This document shows positions 23,201 through 32,596 of a stretch of DNA of 64,000 nt, one piece after another; within the stretch, counting starts at the first letter, position 1; every line of letters begins with the position of its first letter. Under the pieces are notes generated by a model. That model had not been told where the DNA came from. It did not search any database and saw only the letters and a program-made list of their open reading frames with translations. Position numbers and translations under genes: made by a program. The DNA comes from Oidiodendron maius Zn (taxonomy: Eukaryota > Ascomycota > Leotiomycetes > Myxotrichaceae), in contig KN832873.1 of NCBI GenBank assembly GCA_000827325.1, positions 1,998,245 through 2,062,244 on the forward strand, written 5' to 3'.

Positions 23201-24025
23201 TCTAGGATGCAGCTGCCCATCGATCTCGCAACTGATCAAGAGATTATCTTGAAGAAGGTCCTGAGTTTGTTGAGTGCTGCTGTTGACGTCCTATCTTCCG
23301 ATGGCCATCTAAATGCAATGAATGCCATGGAAATGTCACAGATGGTGGTTCAGGGAATGTGGGATCGTGATAGTCCGCTCAAACAGATTCCCCATTTCAC
23401 TCCTGAGGTTATTAAAGCCGCTAACGACAATGGGTATGTCCATACCTCTACTCGCTTGCATACATATGCTAACTTGGATTGCCATAGTGTAAAAGATATA
23501 TTTGAATTCATGGATGCTATGGATCCTTCGGAGAACCCAAATTATACCGTGCTGGTCAATAGCCTTGGGCTATCCCAGACTCAGCTTGCACAGGCGGCGA
23601 ATTTCACGAATTCCAAGTATCCCAACATTGAGCTTGAGTTCGAAGTGGAAGATCCGGACGAGATTACAGCTGGCGCTCCGGCGTACCTCAAGGTTAAGAT
23701 AGTTCGAGACATTGACGATGAAGATGAGTCAGCTGATGTTGACACTACTGTGCATGCACCCTTCTACCCGGTGAAGAAGATGGAGAACTGGTGGCTGGTG
23801 GTGGGCGATGAGAAATCAAAGGCTTTGCTCGCAATTAAGCGTATCACGATCTCTAGATCGCTGAACGTCCGGCTTGAATACACGGTCCCAACTCCTGGCA
23901 AGCACGAATTGAAGCTATTCTTGATGAGCGACAGCTACGTGGGGGTTGACCAGGACCCCAGCTTCGAAGTTAACGTTGCAGAGGGCATGGACGAAGATGA
24001 GGACGAGGAGGAAGAGGAAGAGTGA
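17297..24025 (+). CDS. BRR2: Pre-mRNA-splicing helicase BRR2 (U5 snRNP)
   Basis: Ski2-like RNA helicase that unwinds U4/U6 during spliceosome activation. About 2224 residues after removing a 54-nt intron (23434-23487) hidden in the open frame. The acidic N-terminus (roughly residues 200-300) precedes two helicase cassettes. The first has APTGSGKTNVGML near residue 570, DEIHLLHDDRG and the LGRAGRPQYDT motif. The second has APTGSGKTVCAEFALMRHW, ADELHMLGGQ and QMFGKATRP, a degenerate form as expected for the pseudo-active cassette. Each is followed by a Sec63-type unit; the protein ends in an acidic DEDEDEEEEEE tail. Start at MADQQRDVSQYKYSAMSN matches the family. It is divergent from the coiled-coil gene at 15544-17091. 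Confidence 0.97.
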   Translation: MADQQRDVSQYKYSAMSNLVLQADRRFVTRRNDEVTGDPESLAGRLSIRDMGSRSGRDVVPKKKTAGLVGVERGDLAEGQDVLEREQLKRKRGEPAQLRGTGILTAVDALVEGIVYRPRTSATRATYDLILTTVANNLGDVSHEIVRSAADAVLEYLKDDDLKDFDKKKEIDELLGTTLSPKQFNELVNLGKKITDYEAQDEDEIMVDGENGGGDGAEIDDRQGVAVVFDESEDEDGAAMVDEVRDESSEDEAGDIEDRPGAEEAATAGGAGEDRDEGAQEMPEDEAMIIDAGPNSRTVDKNRDESFIPAREIDAYWLQRQIGLIYSDAHATQIKTQEALLILSGAPEEEGGEGRPLREIENDLAELFDYENHELVHKLVANRDKIVWLTRLARAEDDEARGVVEREIASEGLRWILDELRGIAPSTNGLKKRKLEIKMDIDVPAAITGGPAKVEQREDGLVGGLQPKKLINLENLIFDQGNHLMTNPKVKLPEGSTKRTFKGYEEIHVPAPKKRNEPGDRDIPVTEMPEWARVPFSSATKLNKIQSKCFPQAFNDDGNMLICAPTGSGKTNVGMLTILREIGKNRSPETGEINLDAFKIVYIAPLKALVQEQVGNFGNRLKEYGIRVSELTGDRQLTKQQIADTQIIVTTPEKWDVITRKATDLSYTNLVRLVIIDEIHLLHDDRGPVLESIVSRTIRKMEQTGEPVRLVGLSATLPNYRDVASFLRVDPTKGMFHFDGSYRPCPLRQEFIGITERKAIKQLKTMNDVTYTKVLEHVGTNRNQMIIFVHSRKETAKTARYIRDKALEMETIGQILRSDAGSREALNTEAESVNDRDLKDLLPYGFGIHHAGMNRIDRSSVEDLFNDGLIQVLVCTATLAWGVNLPAHTVIIKGTQVYSPEKGSWVELSPQDVLQMLGRAGRPQYDTYGEGIIITTQTEMQYYLSLLNQQLPIESQFVSRLADNLNAEVVLGNVRSRDEGVEWLGYTYLFVRMLRSPGLYSVGADYEDDNALEQKRVDLIHSAAVVLEKSNLVKYDKKSGKLQATELGRIASHYYITHSSMLTYNHHIQPSITPIELFRVFALSNEFKYIPVRQDEKLELAKLLGRVPIPVKESIEEPHAKINVLLQAYISRLRLEGLALMADLVYVTQSAGRILRAIFEITLKKGWSSVAKTALELCKMAEKRMWPTMSPLRQFPTCSRDIIQKAERIDVPWANYFDLDPPRMGELLGLPKAGRTVCNLVSKFPRLNAEATPRPMTRSMLRVELKITPNFEWDEEIHGTAESFWIIAEDCDGEDILFHDQFILRKDFAQDEDNEHIVEFTVPISEPMPPNYFISIISDRWMHSEAKIVLPFQNLILPEKFPPHTQLLDLQPLPVAALKTDDFKAMYPNWERFNKIQTQTFNSLYSTDENVFIGAPTGSGKTVCAEFALMRHWTKHDAGRAVYIAPFQELVDLQFLDWQSRLSKLRGGKSIVKLIGETTTDLKLLEKGDLIMATPPQWDVLSRQWQRRKNIQTVQLFIADELHMLGGQAGYVYEIIVSRMHYIRSQIESPLRIVGLSASLSNARDIGEWIDAKKHNIYNFSPHVRSVPLELHIQSFTIPHFPSLMLAMAKPTYLSILQMSPDKPALVFVPTRKQARATTRDLLLACVASDDEDRFLHADVEQMRPLLERIREEALAEAISHGIGYYHEALSSGDKRIVKHLYDNGAIQVMVASRDVCWELDCKAHLVIVMGTQFYEGMEHRYVDYPLSEVLQMFGKATRPMEDKISKGVLMVPAVKREYYKKFLNEALPIESHLQEYLPDAFVSEISTKMIESAEDAISWTTFTYFYRRLLANPTYYGLIDTSHEGLSAHLSERVEAALKELADPRSKIIDLDEEDDSVTPLNPAMIAAYYNVSHVTMQTFLYSLNERVKLKGILEIVTSATEFESIQIRRHEDSLLRRIYERVPVKAAQPSYDSPHFKAFVLLQAHFSRMQLPIDLATDQEIILKKVLSLLSAAVDVLSSDGHLNAMNAMEMSQMVVQGMWDRDSPLKQIPHFTPEVIKAANDNGYVHTSTRLHTYANLDCHSVKDIFEFMDAMDPSENPNYTVLVNSLGLSQTQLAQAANFTNSKYPNIELEFEVEDPDEITAGAPAYLKVKIVRDIDDEDESADVDTTVHAPFYPVKKMENWWLVVGDEKSKALLAIKRITISRSLNVRLEYTVPTPGKHELKLFLMSDSYVGVDQDPSFEVNVAEGMDEDEDEEEEEE

Positions 24026-24721
24026 AGGGTTCATTATCCTCCCCGCTGCGAAAGACCCCATGTTGTATAGTAGAGCGGAATGCAGGAAAGTTTAACTGGC
24101 AACAGGCATATATTCCTTTCATGTGCGATCATGTCGCGGGGACATGAGGCTGGTGCATCTTGTGGGATCCATGCTTGGCAGGATGAAAAAAGAGTTTCTG
24201 TGCACAAAGAGTCGCGGCCAAGCTCAGAAGGAATTATCTGATTGGATGATGCTGGCCGCCGGCAGGGGAAGAATCGAGAATCCTGAGGACAATGGCTGCT
24301 CGCTCTTGACCTGTACTCTCTGTTCCATATTGTGCTCTGGAGTCTACGCTTGCCTTGTCGCGTGGAGTTGGGGTGAATATCAAAGTCTCCTACAGTGCCT
24401 GTGTTTACTTCCCGCTCTTCTGATTGTCACTTTCGGCTCTTTAATGCCTTCATCGTCAATACCGTAACTGGGGTTGGTAGCTCAACGCGCTAATTCCAGT
24501 TGACGAAGCGAGCGCTGAACGATTTTCTAGATCGAACATCTCCAAACCTCCCATCTCACGCCCATCCTCTATCCCACACCACAACTGCCATCACCGATCT
24601 GTCGCATCTCCTCGTGCATCGTCAACCCTCTCACAGATCGCGACATTTGCTCTTTATTTTCAAACGCGTCCACAACCTATTTTGTTTCCTTTCACCTTAC
24701 CCCAAAGTTCGCGACAACGCC
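24026..24721. other. Intergenic between BRR2 and PWWP gene
   Basis: Holds the BRR2 3' region and the promoter of the next gene. CT-rich around 24540-24710. A frame at 24123-24467 lacks any recognisable content. Confidence 0.5.
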
Positions 24722-26753
24722 ATGTCCGAAGAGGCGATCCCGCAAACTTCTGTTGTCCCCCCCGCTACAGAGTCTTTACCCACGCGCCCAGAGATGGAGG
24801 TGGCCGAGGTGAAAGGCACCGCGCCTGCAAAATTGCCCGAACATGAAGCTTCAGTTGTTGAGAACGCGAAGGGCGTCGCGACTAGTGAAGGCGCCACCGC
24901 GCCTACACATGCTGTCGACAGTACGATTGCGCCCCCACCTACTTCTCTCTTCTGCCGTTCACTTCGCTAACGGATACTTCCTCGCGTATAGTCAAGGAGT
25001 CTACCACTACAAACGACGAACAATCCACCGACACAACTCAAAACAAACCTGCCATCTCACCGGCGGTCGCCGAGATGAAGGAAGGCGCTGCAGAGCAGGT
25101 GGACAGGGAGACCGGCGAAGCCGCTCCCACTACCCCTGGTGAGGGAGCTGGCGCACAAGCTTCCGCTGGAAACTCAAAGGCTCGACGCAAGTCTGGCGGT
25201 GTTCCGGAGCACAAGGGCAAGAAGCTCAGCAAGAAAGCCTCGAAAGCGAAGATGACGCACATTGATGCTAAGCCTGGCGACTACTTCATGGTTAGACTGA
25301 AGGGATACCCTCCATGGCCAGGTATTATCTGTGACGAGTCCATGCTTCCAGCTAGTCTCCTCAAATCTCGTCCTATCACAGCTGCTGGACCTGATGGAAC
25401 CTACAGAGCAGACTACCAAGATGGTGGTAGCAAGGCTAAAGATCGCACCTTCCCGGTCATGTACCTCTACACCAACGAGTTGTAAGTAGACATCTTCCCT
25501 CTAGCTCCACTCTTTTACTGACATAACACGTTACAGCGGTTGGGTCCCCAACACCGATCTGAATGACCTAGACTTTGACACCGTGGCCGACATACAATCA
25601 AGCGTGCGGAAGGATCTTTATGCTGCGCATCAACTTGCTGCTGAGAAGCATGACCTGGACTACTTTAAGCAGATCCTGAAAAGCTTCATGGAGCAGCGCG
25701 CTGCTGATCTCCAGGCCAAAGAAGCCGCCAAAGAGGCTGCAAAGGCTGCAAAGAAGGCGAGCAAGACTAAGAAGCAGTCCAAGGCTGCTGCTAAGGAGGA
25801 CGGCGATATCGAGATGGCCGACGCTCCTGCTGAGGCAGACTCCGAGGGGGCCGAAGCCACCGGTGACAAGCCCAAGAAGAGCAAGAAACGCAAGGCCGAG
25901 GAGGATGGCCTGGTATGTTAGAGCCTGTCCCCACGTTCTGGCAAACAGCTGACCCAATTTACAGACCGATTCTGCCAAGAAGCCGAAGACTGTCCTGAAA
26001 CTGACGAACACCCCTAAATCTACGTCTACTCCAAAGACCCCAAAGGATCAGTCCGCGTCTAAATCCAAGCCCAAGCCCAAGAAGGCTGCGGCGAAGCCAA
26101 AAGAACCTGAGGCTGCTACCCCGAAAGAACCAGAGATGACGGAGGAGGAGAAGCGTGTCAAGAAGGAGGTAGGAAGTATCATTATTACATTAAATAGCGG
26201 GAACTAACAACTCGCTAGAAAGAAATTCTCTTCCTGCGCCATAGACTCCAGAAGGGCCTTCTGCTCAAGGATCAAGAGCCCAAGGCGGAAGAGATGTTAT
26301 CCATGTCAGAATTCATCGCCAAGCTCGAAGGATATGCCGATCTGGAAGTTAGCATTATCCGAGCCACCAAAATAAACAAGGTTCTCAAGGCCATTTTGAA
26401 GCTCGGCACCATCCCCAAAGAGGAGGAGTTCAACTTCAAGTCTCGCTCCCAAGCTCTCCTTGATAAGTGGAACAAGCTCCTTGCAGTCGAGCAAGATACC
26501 CCGCCTACTCCAGCTACCAATGGCGTCAAGCAAGATACAGAAGCTACGAATGGTGTCAAAGAGCGGGCAACCAACGAGAATGCTGATACTGATACGGCGC
26601 TAGGAGACATCAAGTCTAAGGAGGAGGCTCCTGGACCTGAGGGGTCACCTAAGGTAGCTCCCCGCAATGTTTTCTCTTAACACTGAGCACTTGACTAACC
26701 GGATACTCCAGCCACCTGCGACCGAACCAACAGCCGTTGAGGCCACAGACTAA
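24722..26753 (+). CDS. PWWP-domain chromatin protein with TFIIS/LEDGF-like C-terminal domain
   Basis: Likely histone-methyl-lysine reader associated with chromatin or transcription complexes (compare yeast Ioc4 or fission yeast Pdp3; exact orthology not established). Exons 24722-24920, 24992-25481, 25537-25912, 25965-26168, 26219-26653 and 26712-26753 give about 581 residues. An Ala/Pro/Thr-rich disordered start precedes the PWWP fold, visible as KPGDYFMVRLKGYPPWPGII and the closing FPVMYLYTNELFGWVPNTDL, roughly residues 155-245. Lysine/alanine-rich nuclear-localisation stretches follow (KKASKTKKQSKAAAK, KPKKSKKRKAEE). A helical bundle near SEFIAKLEGYADLEVSIIR ... ALLDKWNKLL resembles the TFIIS N-terminal or IBD fold. 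All six exons join in phase. Confidence 0.88.
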
Positions 26754-27381
26754 TTATTTGACACTGGCGTAGTCGTGGTCATGTTTTGCTGCCAGTGTTG
26801 CTGCATATCATGCTAATTCGTCAATAAGAGCGTTGATGAATACTGCGTTTCATTTGCCAGCGGTTGTTCGTCTTCAATGACATGAACTGTGGGCTGGGCT
26901 CTCTGGAACACATCGGTCTGCATCTGCGTTACGATTCTGCTTTCACTGTAATACTACGCAATAACGGGGACGCACTTTCGCAACTTAGGTCACTCAGCTT
27001 TTCATAGCCCGGCACATTGTACAAATTTCGAAATTCTAAAATTGCGATGCTGGGAAAACTCTGGGCGGTGGTTGGAAGGTGGTAGGCATCTTGATTCACG
27101 GGCGCTCGCAATGAATGAACGATACTGAGATCCCTCGTTATGCTAAGCAATAAAAGTCTGAAAATTAACACAGCTGCCTCTCATTGTATGTGACGTGTGA
27201 GCCATTTTAATATGCAGTCTGTCTTGTGTGGGACTGTTCACCAGTTCACCGTTGGGGAGCATGCTTAGCTAAAGGCGGTGACCGGATCAAGCTAACTTGT
27301 GTTTAACTTTCTGCCGCAGATTTACAAAATTATTTACGACGGAAGGCATTGGATAAACCAAATCCCGCCATAAAACAAACC
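26754..27381. other. Intergenic between PWWP gene and RCL1
   Basis: Tandem-gene spacer of 628 bp. No frame with family resemblance, no repeat seen. Confidence 0.5.
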
Positions 27382-28602
27382 ATGGCAGCTCCTCACCCCG
27401 AGTATATAAGATTTACCACTCATAAGTCGCTTGCCCACCGACTCGTTCTCTCTACCCTTACTGGCCGCCCAATACACATCTCACAGATCCGGTCCTCTTC
27501 GCCAACCCAAACTGGTCTTACCCCTCATGAAATCTCCTTACTCCGTCTCCTCGAATCCGTGACCAATGGCTCCTCAATCCAGATCTCCTATACCGGCACA
27601 ACACTCACCTACTCTCCCGGCCTGATAACGGGAAGCATGGAGGGCCTCGGGGCCTCAGGTGGGGTCATCAAATGTATATTACCAGACACAATCACGAGAG
27701 GTGTGAGTTGGTTCTTAATTCCGTTGTGCATCCTGGCACCATTTTCCAAAGCACCCATGAATGTGAAGTTTGAGGGTGAGGGCGTCATCACGAGCGCAAC
27801 AGAGACGGGCGATATCAGTGCGGACAGCGTGCGGACAGCAATCTTACCTCTGTACGAGAGATTCGGGATCCTGCCCTCGAAGCTTGAGCTGCGGATTCTT
27901 CAACGATCGTGTGCGGGCCAAGGAGGTAAAGGGGGTGGCGGAGTTGTGGAGTTGAGATTCGGGTCTCAGGTCAGACTGCCAAAGACGTTACACATGAATC
28001 GCAGCCCTGGAAGGGTGAGGAGGATAAGAGGTGTGGCATACTCCACTGGGGTATCGGCGAGCAATAATGCGAGGATGATACATACGGCGCGAGGCATCCT
28101 GAATCCGTTGGTGAGTGATGTGCATGTGGCCGCACAATACGATCAAGCACCTCTGGTGTCGAGTAAAGATAAGTCGAATCCGGGTGCGAAGAAGAGGACG
28201 GGCATTGGGTTCGGGTTGAGCTTGGTTGCGGAGAGCAGCACGGATGGCGTGCTGTACTCGGCAGACGTGGCTTCACCCAGCCAGGGAGGAGTAACACCAG
28301 AAGATATTGGGAAGCGGTGTGCATACCAACTACTAGAAGTTGTCTCACAAGGAGGGAGCGTGACAAGGATTGGGGCTACGACGGTGTTAACGTTGATGGC
28401 TATGGGATCAGAAGATGTTGGGCGATTAAGATTAGGGAGAGAAGTTATAGGAACTGAGGAAGCAGTGGGACTTGGCAGAGACCTCAAGCGGTTTGGGGCT
28501 AGCAGCTGGGGTTTAAGGGATGTCGAAGAGGATGAAAGTGGGGATATATTAGTGAGTGTCAAAGGCACTGGAGTGGGCAATGTAGGCAGGAAGATAGCAT
28601 AA
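27382..28602 (+). CDS. RCL1: RNA 3'-terminal phosphate cyclase-like protein, 18S rRNA processing
   Basis: Nucleolar protein that works with the GTPase Bms1 in the small-subunit processome during early pre-18S rRNA cleavage. Intronless frame of 406 residues from MAAPHPEYIRFTTHKSLAHR. RtcA-fold hallmarks: RLVLSTLTGRPIHISQIRSS, LTPHEISLLRLLESVTNGS, then GVSWFLIPLCILAPFSKAP and LELRILQRSCAGQGGKGGGG. The SPGRVRRIRGVAYSTGVSAS segment is typical of the Rcl1 branch rather than true cyclases, which carry a catalytic histidine that I cannot place here. The start at 27382 is the first ATG of the conserved frame. It converges with the DUF1746 gene, 84 bp away. Confidence 0.94.
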   Translation: MAAPHPEYIRFTTHKSLAHRLVLSTLTGRPIHISQIRSSSPTQTGLTPHEISLLRLLESVTNGSSIQISYTGTTLTYSPGLITGSMEGLGASGGVIKCILPDTITRGVSWFLIPLCILAPFSKAPMNVKFEGEGVITSATETGDISADSVRTAILPLYERFGILPSKLELRILQRSCAGQGGKGGGGVVELRFGSQVRLPKTLHMNRSPGRVRRIRGVAYSTGVSASNNARMIHTARGILNPLVSDVHVAAQYDQAPLVSSKDKSNPGAKKRTGIGFGLSLVAESSTDGVLYSADVASPSQGGVTPEDIGKRCAYQLLEVVSQGGSVTRIGATTVLTLMAMGSEDVGRLRLGREVIGTEEAVGLGRDLKRFGASSWGLRDVEEDESGDILVSVKGTGVGNVGRKIA

Positions 28603-28686
28603 TCAACCACTTGCCAAGATAGAAGTGCACAGAATGCTGGCATCATTCCGTCTGTTTTTCATAACTAATCAATACAGCTTGTGGAC

Positions 28687-29805
28687 TTAATCGCCAAGTG
28701 CTTCAGCACCGTCCTGAAGTTGTTGAAGCCTCCGCCTTGCTACATCCAACTGTCGATTTGCCCTCAATGCTGCAAACTCAGTGGAGATCCCGATCGATTC
28801 CAGTATAGAGGCTAAGCCGGAGTAGAATCTGTTCTCAGTCCCCAGCCTCTGGATGGTACTGATGACATGAAAATCAGCTATTATTGCCGAGCCGGACCAC
28901 ATAGCGTCTAGAATATTATCCTGGTCGGCATCATTTTGCGGAGGAGAGTCTTCCAAAAGCTGCTGGTGATCGTGGTCCCCGCCGGTCTCAGTTCCATCAT
29001 GCGATGAGGGTCCATCGACACGAGGACTTAACGCCCGCATCTCAATATCCCCGGTGTTCAGTATCCCTTCTCGCACAATGCCTTGCTCTTCAGCATCATG
29101 GTCCTGAGCGGAGACTACTTGAACACCAGGCTGAGACCCAGATACAGGGTTACTCCGAACCACCGCTAGGATCATCTTTACCATCTTTAATTCCACCTGC
29201 ACCGTCAGCATCAGGCACTGCAACGCAAACACTAGCAGATCTAAGCAGAGCAGATGTAGCTTCGAGGTCGGCCCTTTGTACCCGATCAGGTCGATGATGA
29301 CGCCTCCGTGCAGGTATCCCCTCATAGCCTCGCCAGCCTCAGGCCGTGCCGTCAAGATGTGGAGCAGGATACAAAGGATGGTCGGGACATAAATCGCGCC
29401 AAAATAGTTGACCAGCAGTGGCGGAGAGACATTCGGCTTGGGAGTGAGGAAGGTCATTTGAGGGATGACGCGAAGGAGAAAATAAAAAAGAGAACAGCTG
29501 TCGCCATTAATTAGCAGGTAGCCACAGCAGATATATTCAAAGTCTTCTCACTCCATGTAATACAAGATACACAGCTCCATGTAGATCAAAACATCAAGGC
29601 TCTTCATAAGTGAGTTGATGAACTCAAGCTTCTTCTCAAACTGCGCCTCGGCCCTCTTCAGAGCACGGCTCTGCGCAGGAGATACCTCATCCTGCTCGGC
29701 CGCGGCAGCAGTCGTCGGTGCAGACTCGCTGCCGCTAGCATTTTCGGGAGTGGAAACTCGAGGCAGGTTGTCCTCTGCGGGAGGTGGAGTTGGGTCATTG
29801 TTCAT
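28687..29805 (-). CDS. DUF1746 membrane protein
   Basis: Fungus-specific membrane protein family of unknown molecular function. Exons 29552-29805 and 28687-29497 (54-nt intron) encode about 354 residues. After a disordered acidic start, the DUF1746 core runs from KRAEAQFEKKLEFINSLMKS through LDVLIYMELCILYYMEC into SLFYFLLRVIPQMTFLTPKP. Further hydrophobic segments follow around LVNYFGAIYVPTILCILLHIL and LHLLCLDLLVFALQCLMLTV, so about four membrane helices. The motif RGYLHGGVIIDLIGYKGPTS is diagnostic. The remaining C-terminal ~150 residues are polar and variable. I infer an ER or nuclear-envelope location from family knowledge only. Confidence 0.88.
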
Positions 29806-30168
29806 AGCTCGATGGGCTCATCGGAGAGGGATGTGCGAGACGGTGTCAACAGTGCACAGTACATGACTCGATCAGAGAGGCGTGAGCGCGTGCAAGATGC
29901 TCACAGCTCGTGTCGAGGCATTCTTGCAAAAGCGTTGACCTCTGGTCTCTGATAGAGCTCCTCAAATGGGAAATAGCCGAGTTTTCGGCGCGCGGTATGG
30001 GCAAGGCGAGACCAAGCGTGCAGTGTAACGACTCCTTTTTGACGGCATACTCTCGACACTAATATACATCTTACCTCGTACATAGGAGTCCATGATCTGT
30101 AGTCCATACATATCGCTGTGCCCTCTAATATCATTCTTGTCTAAATCCAAAGTCCCTAAGAATGACGC
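29806..30168. other. Intergenic, 363 bp
   Basis: Contains the DUF1746 promoter and 3' flank of the broken secreted-protein gene. Nothing else recognised. Confidence 0.5.
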
Positions 30169-30659
30169 TTATAATACTGCAACAGCACCCATGAAACCAG
30201 CTACCATTCCCACCGAAGTTCCTAACATTGTATTTCCCGTAGCCTTGGCTACGTTGATACTTTTGGCGGTTCTCAAGGCCAGGCTAGTGGTAGTCACGGC
30301 CCCATTGGCAATGGCGATGCTATTCTCTACGCTGATGACGCTGAAAAAGATTGAGCGAGCCTCCGTGGGAAATGCCGATAGGATGGTTGTTGGTGGAGGT
30401 TGACCTGCTATTAGATAGCTGGCAAGGCTTGATTCGGCGTCTTGGAAGGAAGAAAAGGCCGCCGGATCATTTTCGAGAGATGATTAGGGTTCAAGATGGC
30501 CGGGTCTGAACTGACGGCGGAATAAAATGCTGTTACTTGGCTATGCCAGTGTTAATTCTCAACGAGATGGCTTTACGCTGGGCTTTGCGGCTCTGGAGAC
30601 GGTGATGCTAACGCGAGAGTCACCAGGACTCCGGTCACAGCAATATTCCTGAAGAACAT
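30169..30659 (-). pseudogene. Small secreted, probably GPI-anchored protein gene with a broken frame
   Basis: Exon 1 (30577-30659) starts MFFRNIAVTGVLVTLALA, a clear signal peptide, then SPSPEPQSP. A TATA-like TTTTATA (plus strand 30744-30750) lies about 85 bp upstream. The distal part reads SSLENDPAAFSSFQDAESS ... AFPTEARSIFFSVISVE and ends in the hydrophobic tail GTSVGMVAGFMGAVAVL, a GPI-attachment-like signal. This Ser/Ala-rich plan is common in fungal cell-surface proteins. The two parts do not join: reading on from exon 1 with a 66-nt intron (30511-30576) gives SDPAILNPNHLSK and then leaves the frame, while the SSLENDP frame has a stop (TAA) just upstream. Either a small indel broke the gene, the sequence has an error, or splicing is unusual. 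Confidence 0.5.
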
Positions 30660-31259
30660 CCTGTAGATGGTTGACCTGCTTTGTGGAAGCTTCAACTGGA
30701 TGCAGGATCGAGGGACGACCTTGAGTAGACCAGCGGACTGCGATTTTATAGTGTTATATTCTGCTATCCCTTACCGCCGCCCCCTTCCTAGAATGGAACT
30801 GTAATTGTCTGAGATATCAAGGAGCAAGTCAGAATTAATGTCCGTAAGCCCCGAAAATTTAGGCGTTGGTGGACGCTATCTACTTTTGACCCTGACATAC
30901 CGACAGCCTTGGATGCGGAGGCAGTATATCAAGGTAACTCGGCGGCTAGCAGCTAACAGCAATGGACCATGGCGCTGCAGAGGGTATAGCACGTCTAATC
31001 TTAACGCCAATGCTTAAATATTTATGCCTCTCGAGACCTGCTTGTACGCTGTACAACCAACACATAGGTTCGGGAACCTAGCTTGTCCTGCCTGCCTGTA
31101 GAAGGTGCCTGACCACATTCTTTCGTACAAATAGGAGCGGATGGCTGGTGGCGTTAAGTGTCTTGGCGAAGGAGGTCTGGTTTTCCTCACCGCGGATATC
31201 TCGTGAATTAATTTCGTTTCAATAATGAAGTATTTACGCCTCACTAGAATTGCACTCAC
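30660..31259. other. Intergenic, 600 bp
   Basis: Upstream of the secreted-protein gene and 3' of PPE1. Short frames only, nothing recognised beyond the TATA-like box noted for 30169-30659. Confidence 0.45.
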
Positions 31260-32596
31260 TCACACTTTCTTACCGGCACGTAAGAGGTCAGAAACCTTGG
31301 GGGGTAGCACCAAGGTACTCCTATCGTTTCGTCTATAAAAGTCCACGATCACCATGGCCGTTTTCTCGGGGAGATCCTCGTGAATAAAGTGACCAGCTTC
31401 AGGGAAGACTTGTAAAGCGTATTTGCCTATTATAATATGTTAACAGGTTCCATCATTATGCCAGCCTAAAGCTTTCGCAAAAGCTCACCTTGCATTTGGC
31501 CAATGGTAAGTTCCTTATCCAGCCTATCGGTTCCGGCGAGCAGGAGCAATTTCCCCCCTCTAGCACTCAGAAATTTGTTGCTCAACCCAACGAACCATCC
31601 CTCCCAGAAAGGTTGGGTTGCAGCTAAATTCGTTCGCCATGTCCATGCCCCTGAGCCTTTTGATTCTGCATTGTGAGTCAGAAGTGACGGCACGCTTGTT
31701 CTAGCAGATACAGAATTGCGTATCGTTCTCGAACGAACGTGCCACTCAATACCTGACTGGAGAGAAGTAAACCCTGGCGGCCGAGTTGAGAGGTAAGTGT
31801 GCATACTCTGCAACGCATCGATTGCGGACCCCTCTACGACATCAAGCACCGCATAGCCAAGAACTGCATTGCCTAATCTTCCACTCTTCGCAACGTCGGT
31901 AACAACGGCACCTCCAAGGGAATGGCCGATTAGAACCAATGGCGGCATCTCCTTCCAGTCCATCTGTGTCTTCGTATTATCGATCACCGATACCAGATCC
32001 TCGCTGAGCCTTTCCAAACTCAGGTCCAGCTTCTCTGGCACTGGGGTGATTTTCGTGGAGCCGTGGCCTCGGGCATCAAGAGAAAGAATACCAGCCGAAG
32101 GCAACTTCTTTCGAATTTCGCTGGCCACTACCGCGAAGGAGAGACCTGAAGATCCGGCTCCATGGTGTGTGACAAAGAGGGGGCCGGTCCCAACCGGAGA
32201 TGTAAGGTATGCGTGGTATGTAATTGTACCTGCGTCTTTCGTAGATTTGAGAAAAAGCTCGCGCTCAAAATACGTTGTCCAGGGAATTTGGTCGAGTGTT
32301 CGTCTGTTTGGGGACCTGGGCATTAGATAGTTAGTTAGTCCTGTGATGCTGTAATACATAAAGTGGACAAACCCTTGGGGTCGCGCGAATAGGTTGTGGT
32401 TCGAAGACGGAATTATAGTGCCAGTTGAGGAAGCCGACGAGGCCGAAGAGGCCGAAGAGGAATCATCATCGACTGGAAGGTCACCAAGGGCCTCTATCTC
32501 CTCCTCTTCCTCTTCTACCTCATTGAAAGGAACTGGAGGGTTGACTGGGTAGCCCCCCAGCTTTGATTTGGCAAATGCCTTTTGCAGGTCACTCAT
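31260..32596 (-). CDS. PPE1: Protein phosphatase methylesterase 1
   Basis: Alpha/beta hydrolase that removes the C-terminal methyl ester from the PP2A catalytic subunit. Start at 32596 (MSDLQKAFAKSKLGG); the upstream in-frame GTG is not used. Exons 32373-32596, 31489-32315 and 31260-31426, about 405 residues. After an acidic/serine-rich linker comes WTTYFERELFL, then PLFVTHHGAGSSGLSFAVVA (oxyanion region), the nucleophile elbow VLIGHSLGGAV, and the C-terminal FPEAGHFIHEDLPEKTA carrying the catalytic histidine. The 57-nt intron 32316-32372 is free of stops and divisible by three; its removal restores the expected spacing (ARPQGSPNRRTL). The second intron is 31427-31488. Downstream on the other side is the MITE-like element. 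Confidence 0.94.

Noticed and set aside
24476-24530. tRNA-like A-box (TGGTAGCTCAACGCGC)
   Set aside because: No matching B-box or cloverleaf arms downstream; it lies in the leader of the PWWP gene.
30092-30403. Plus-strand hydrophobic frame of 103 codons
   Set aside because: It is the mirror of the minus-strand GPI-type tail, which has a signal peptide exon and TATA-like box on its own strand.
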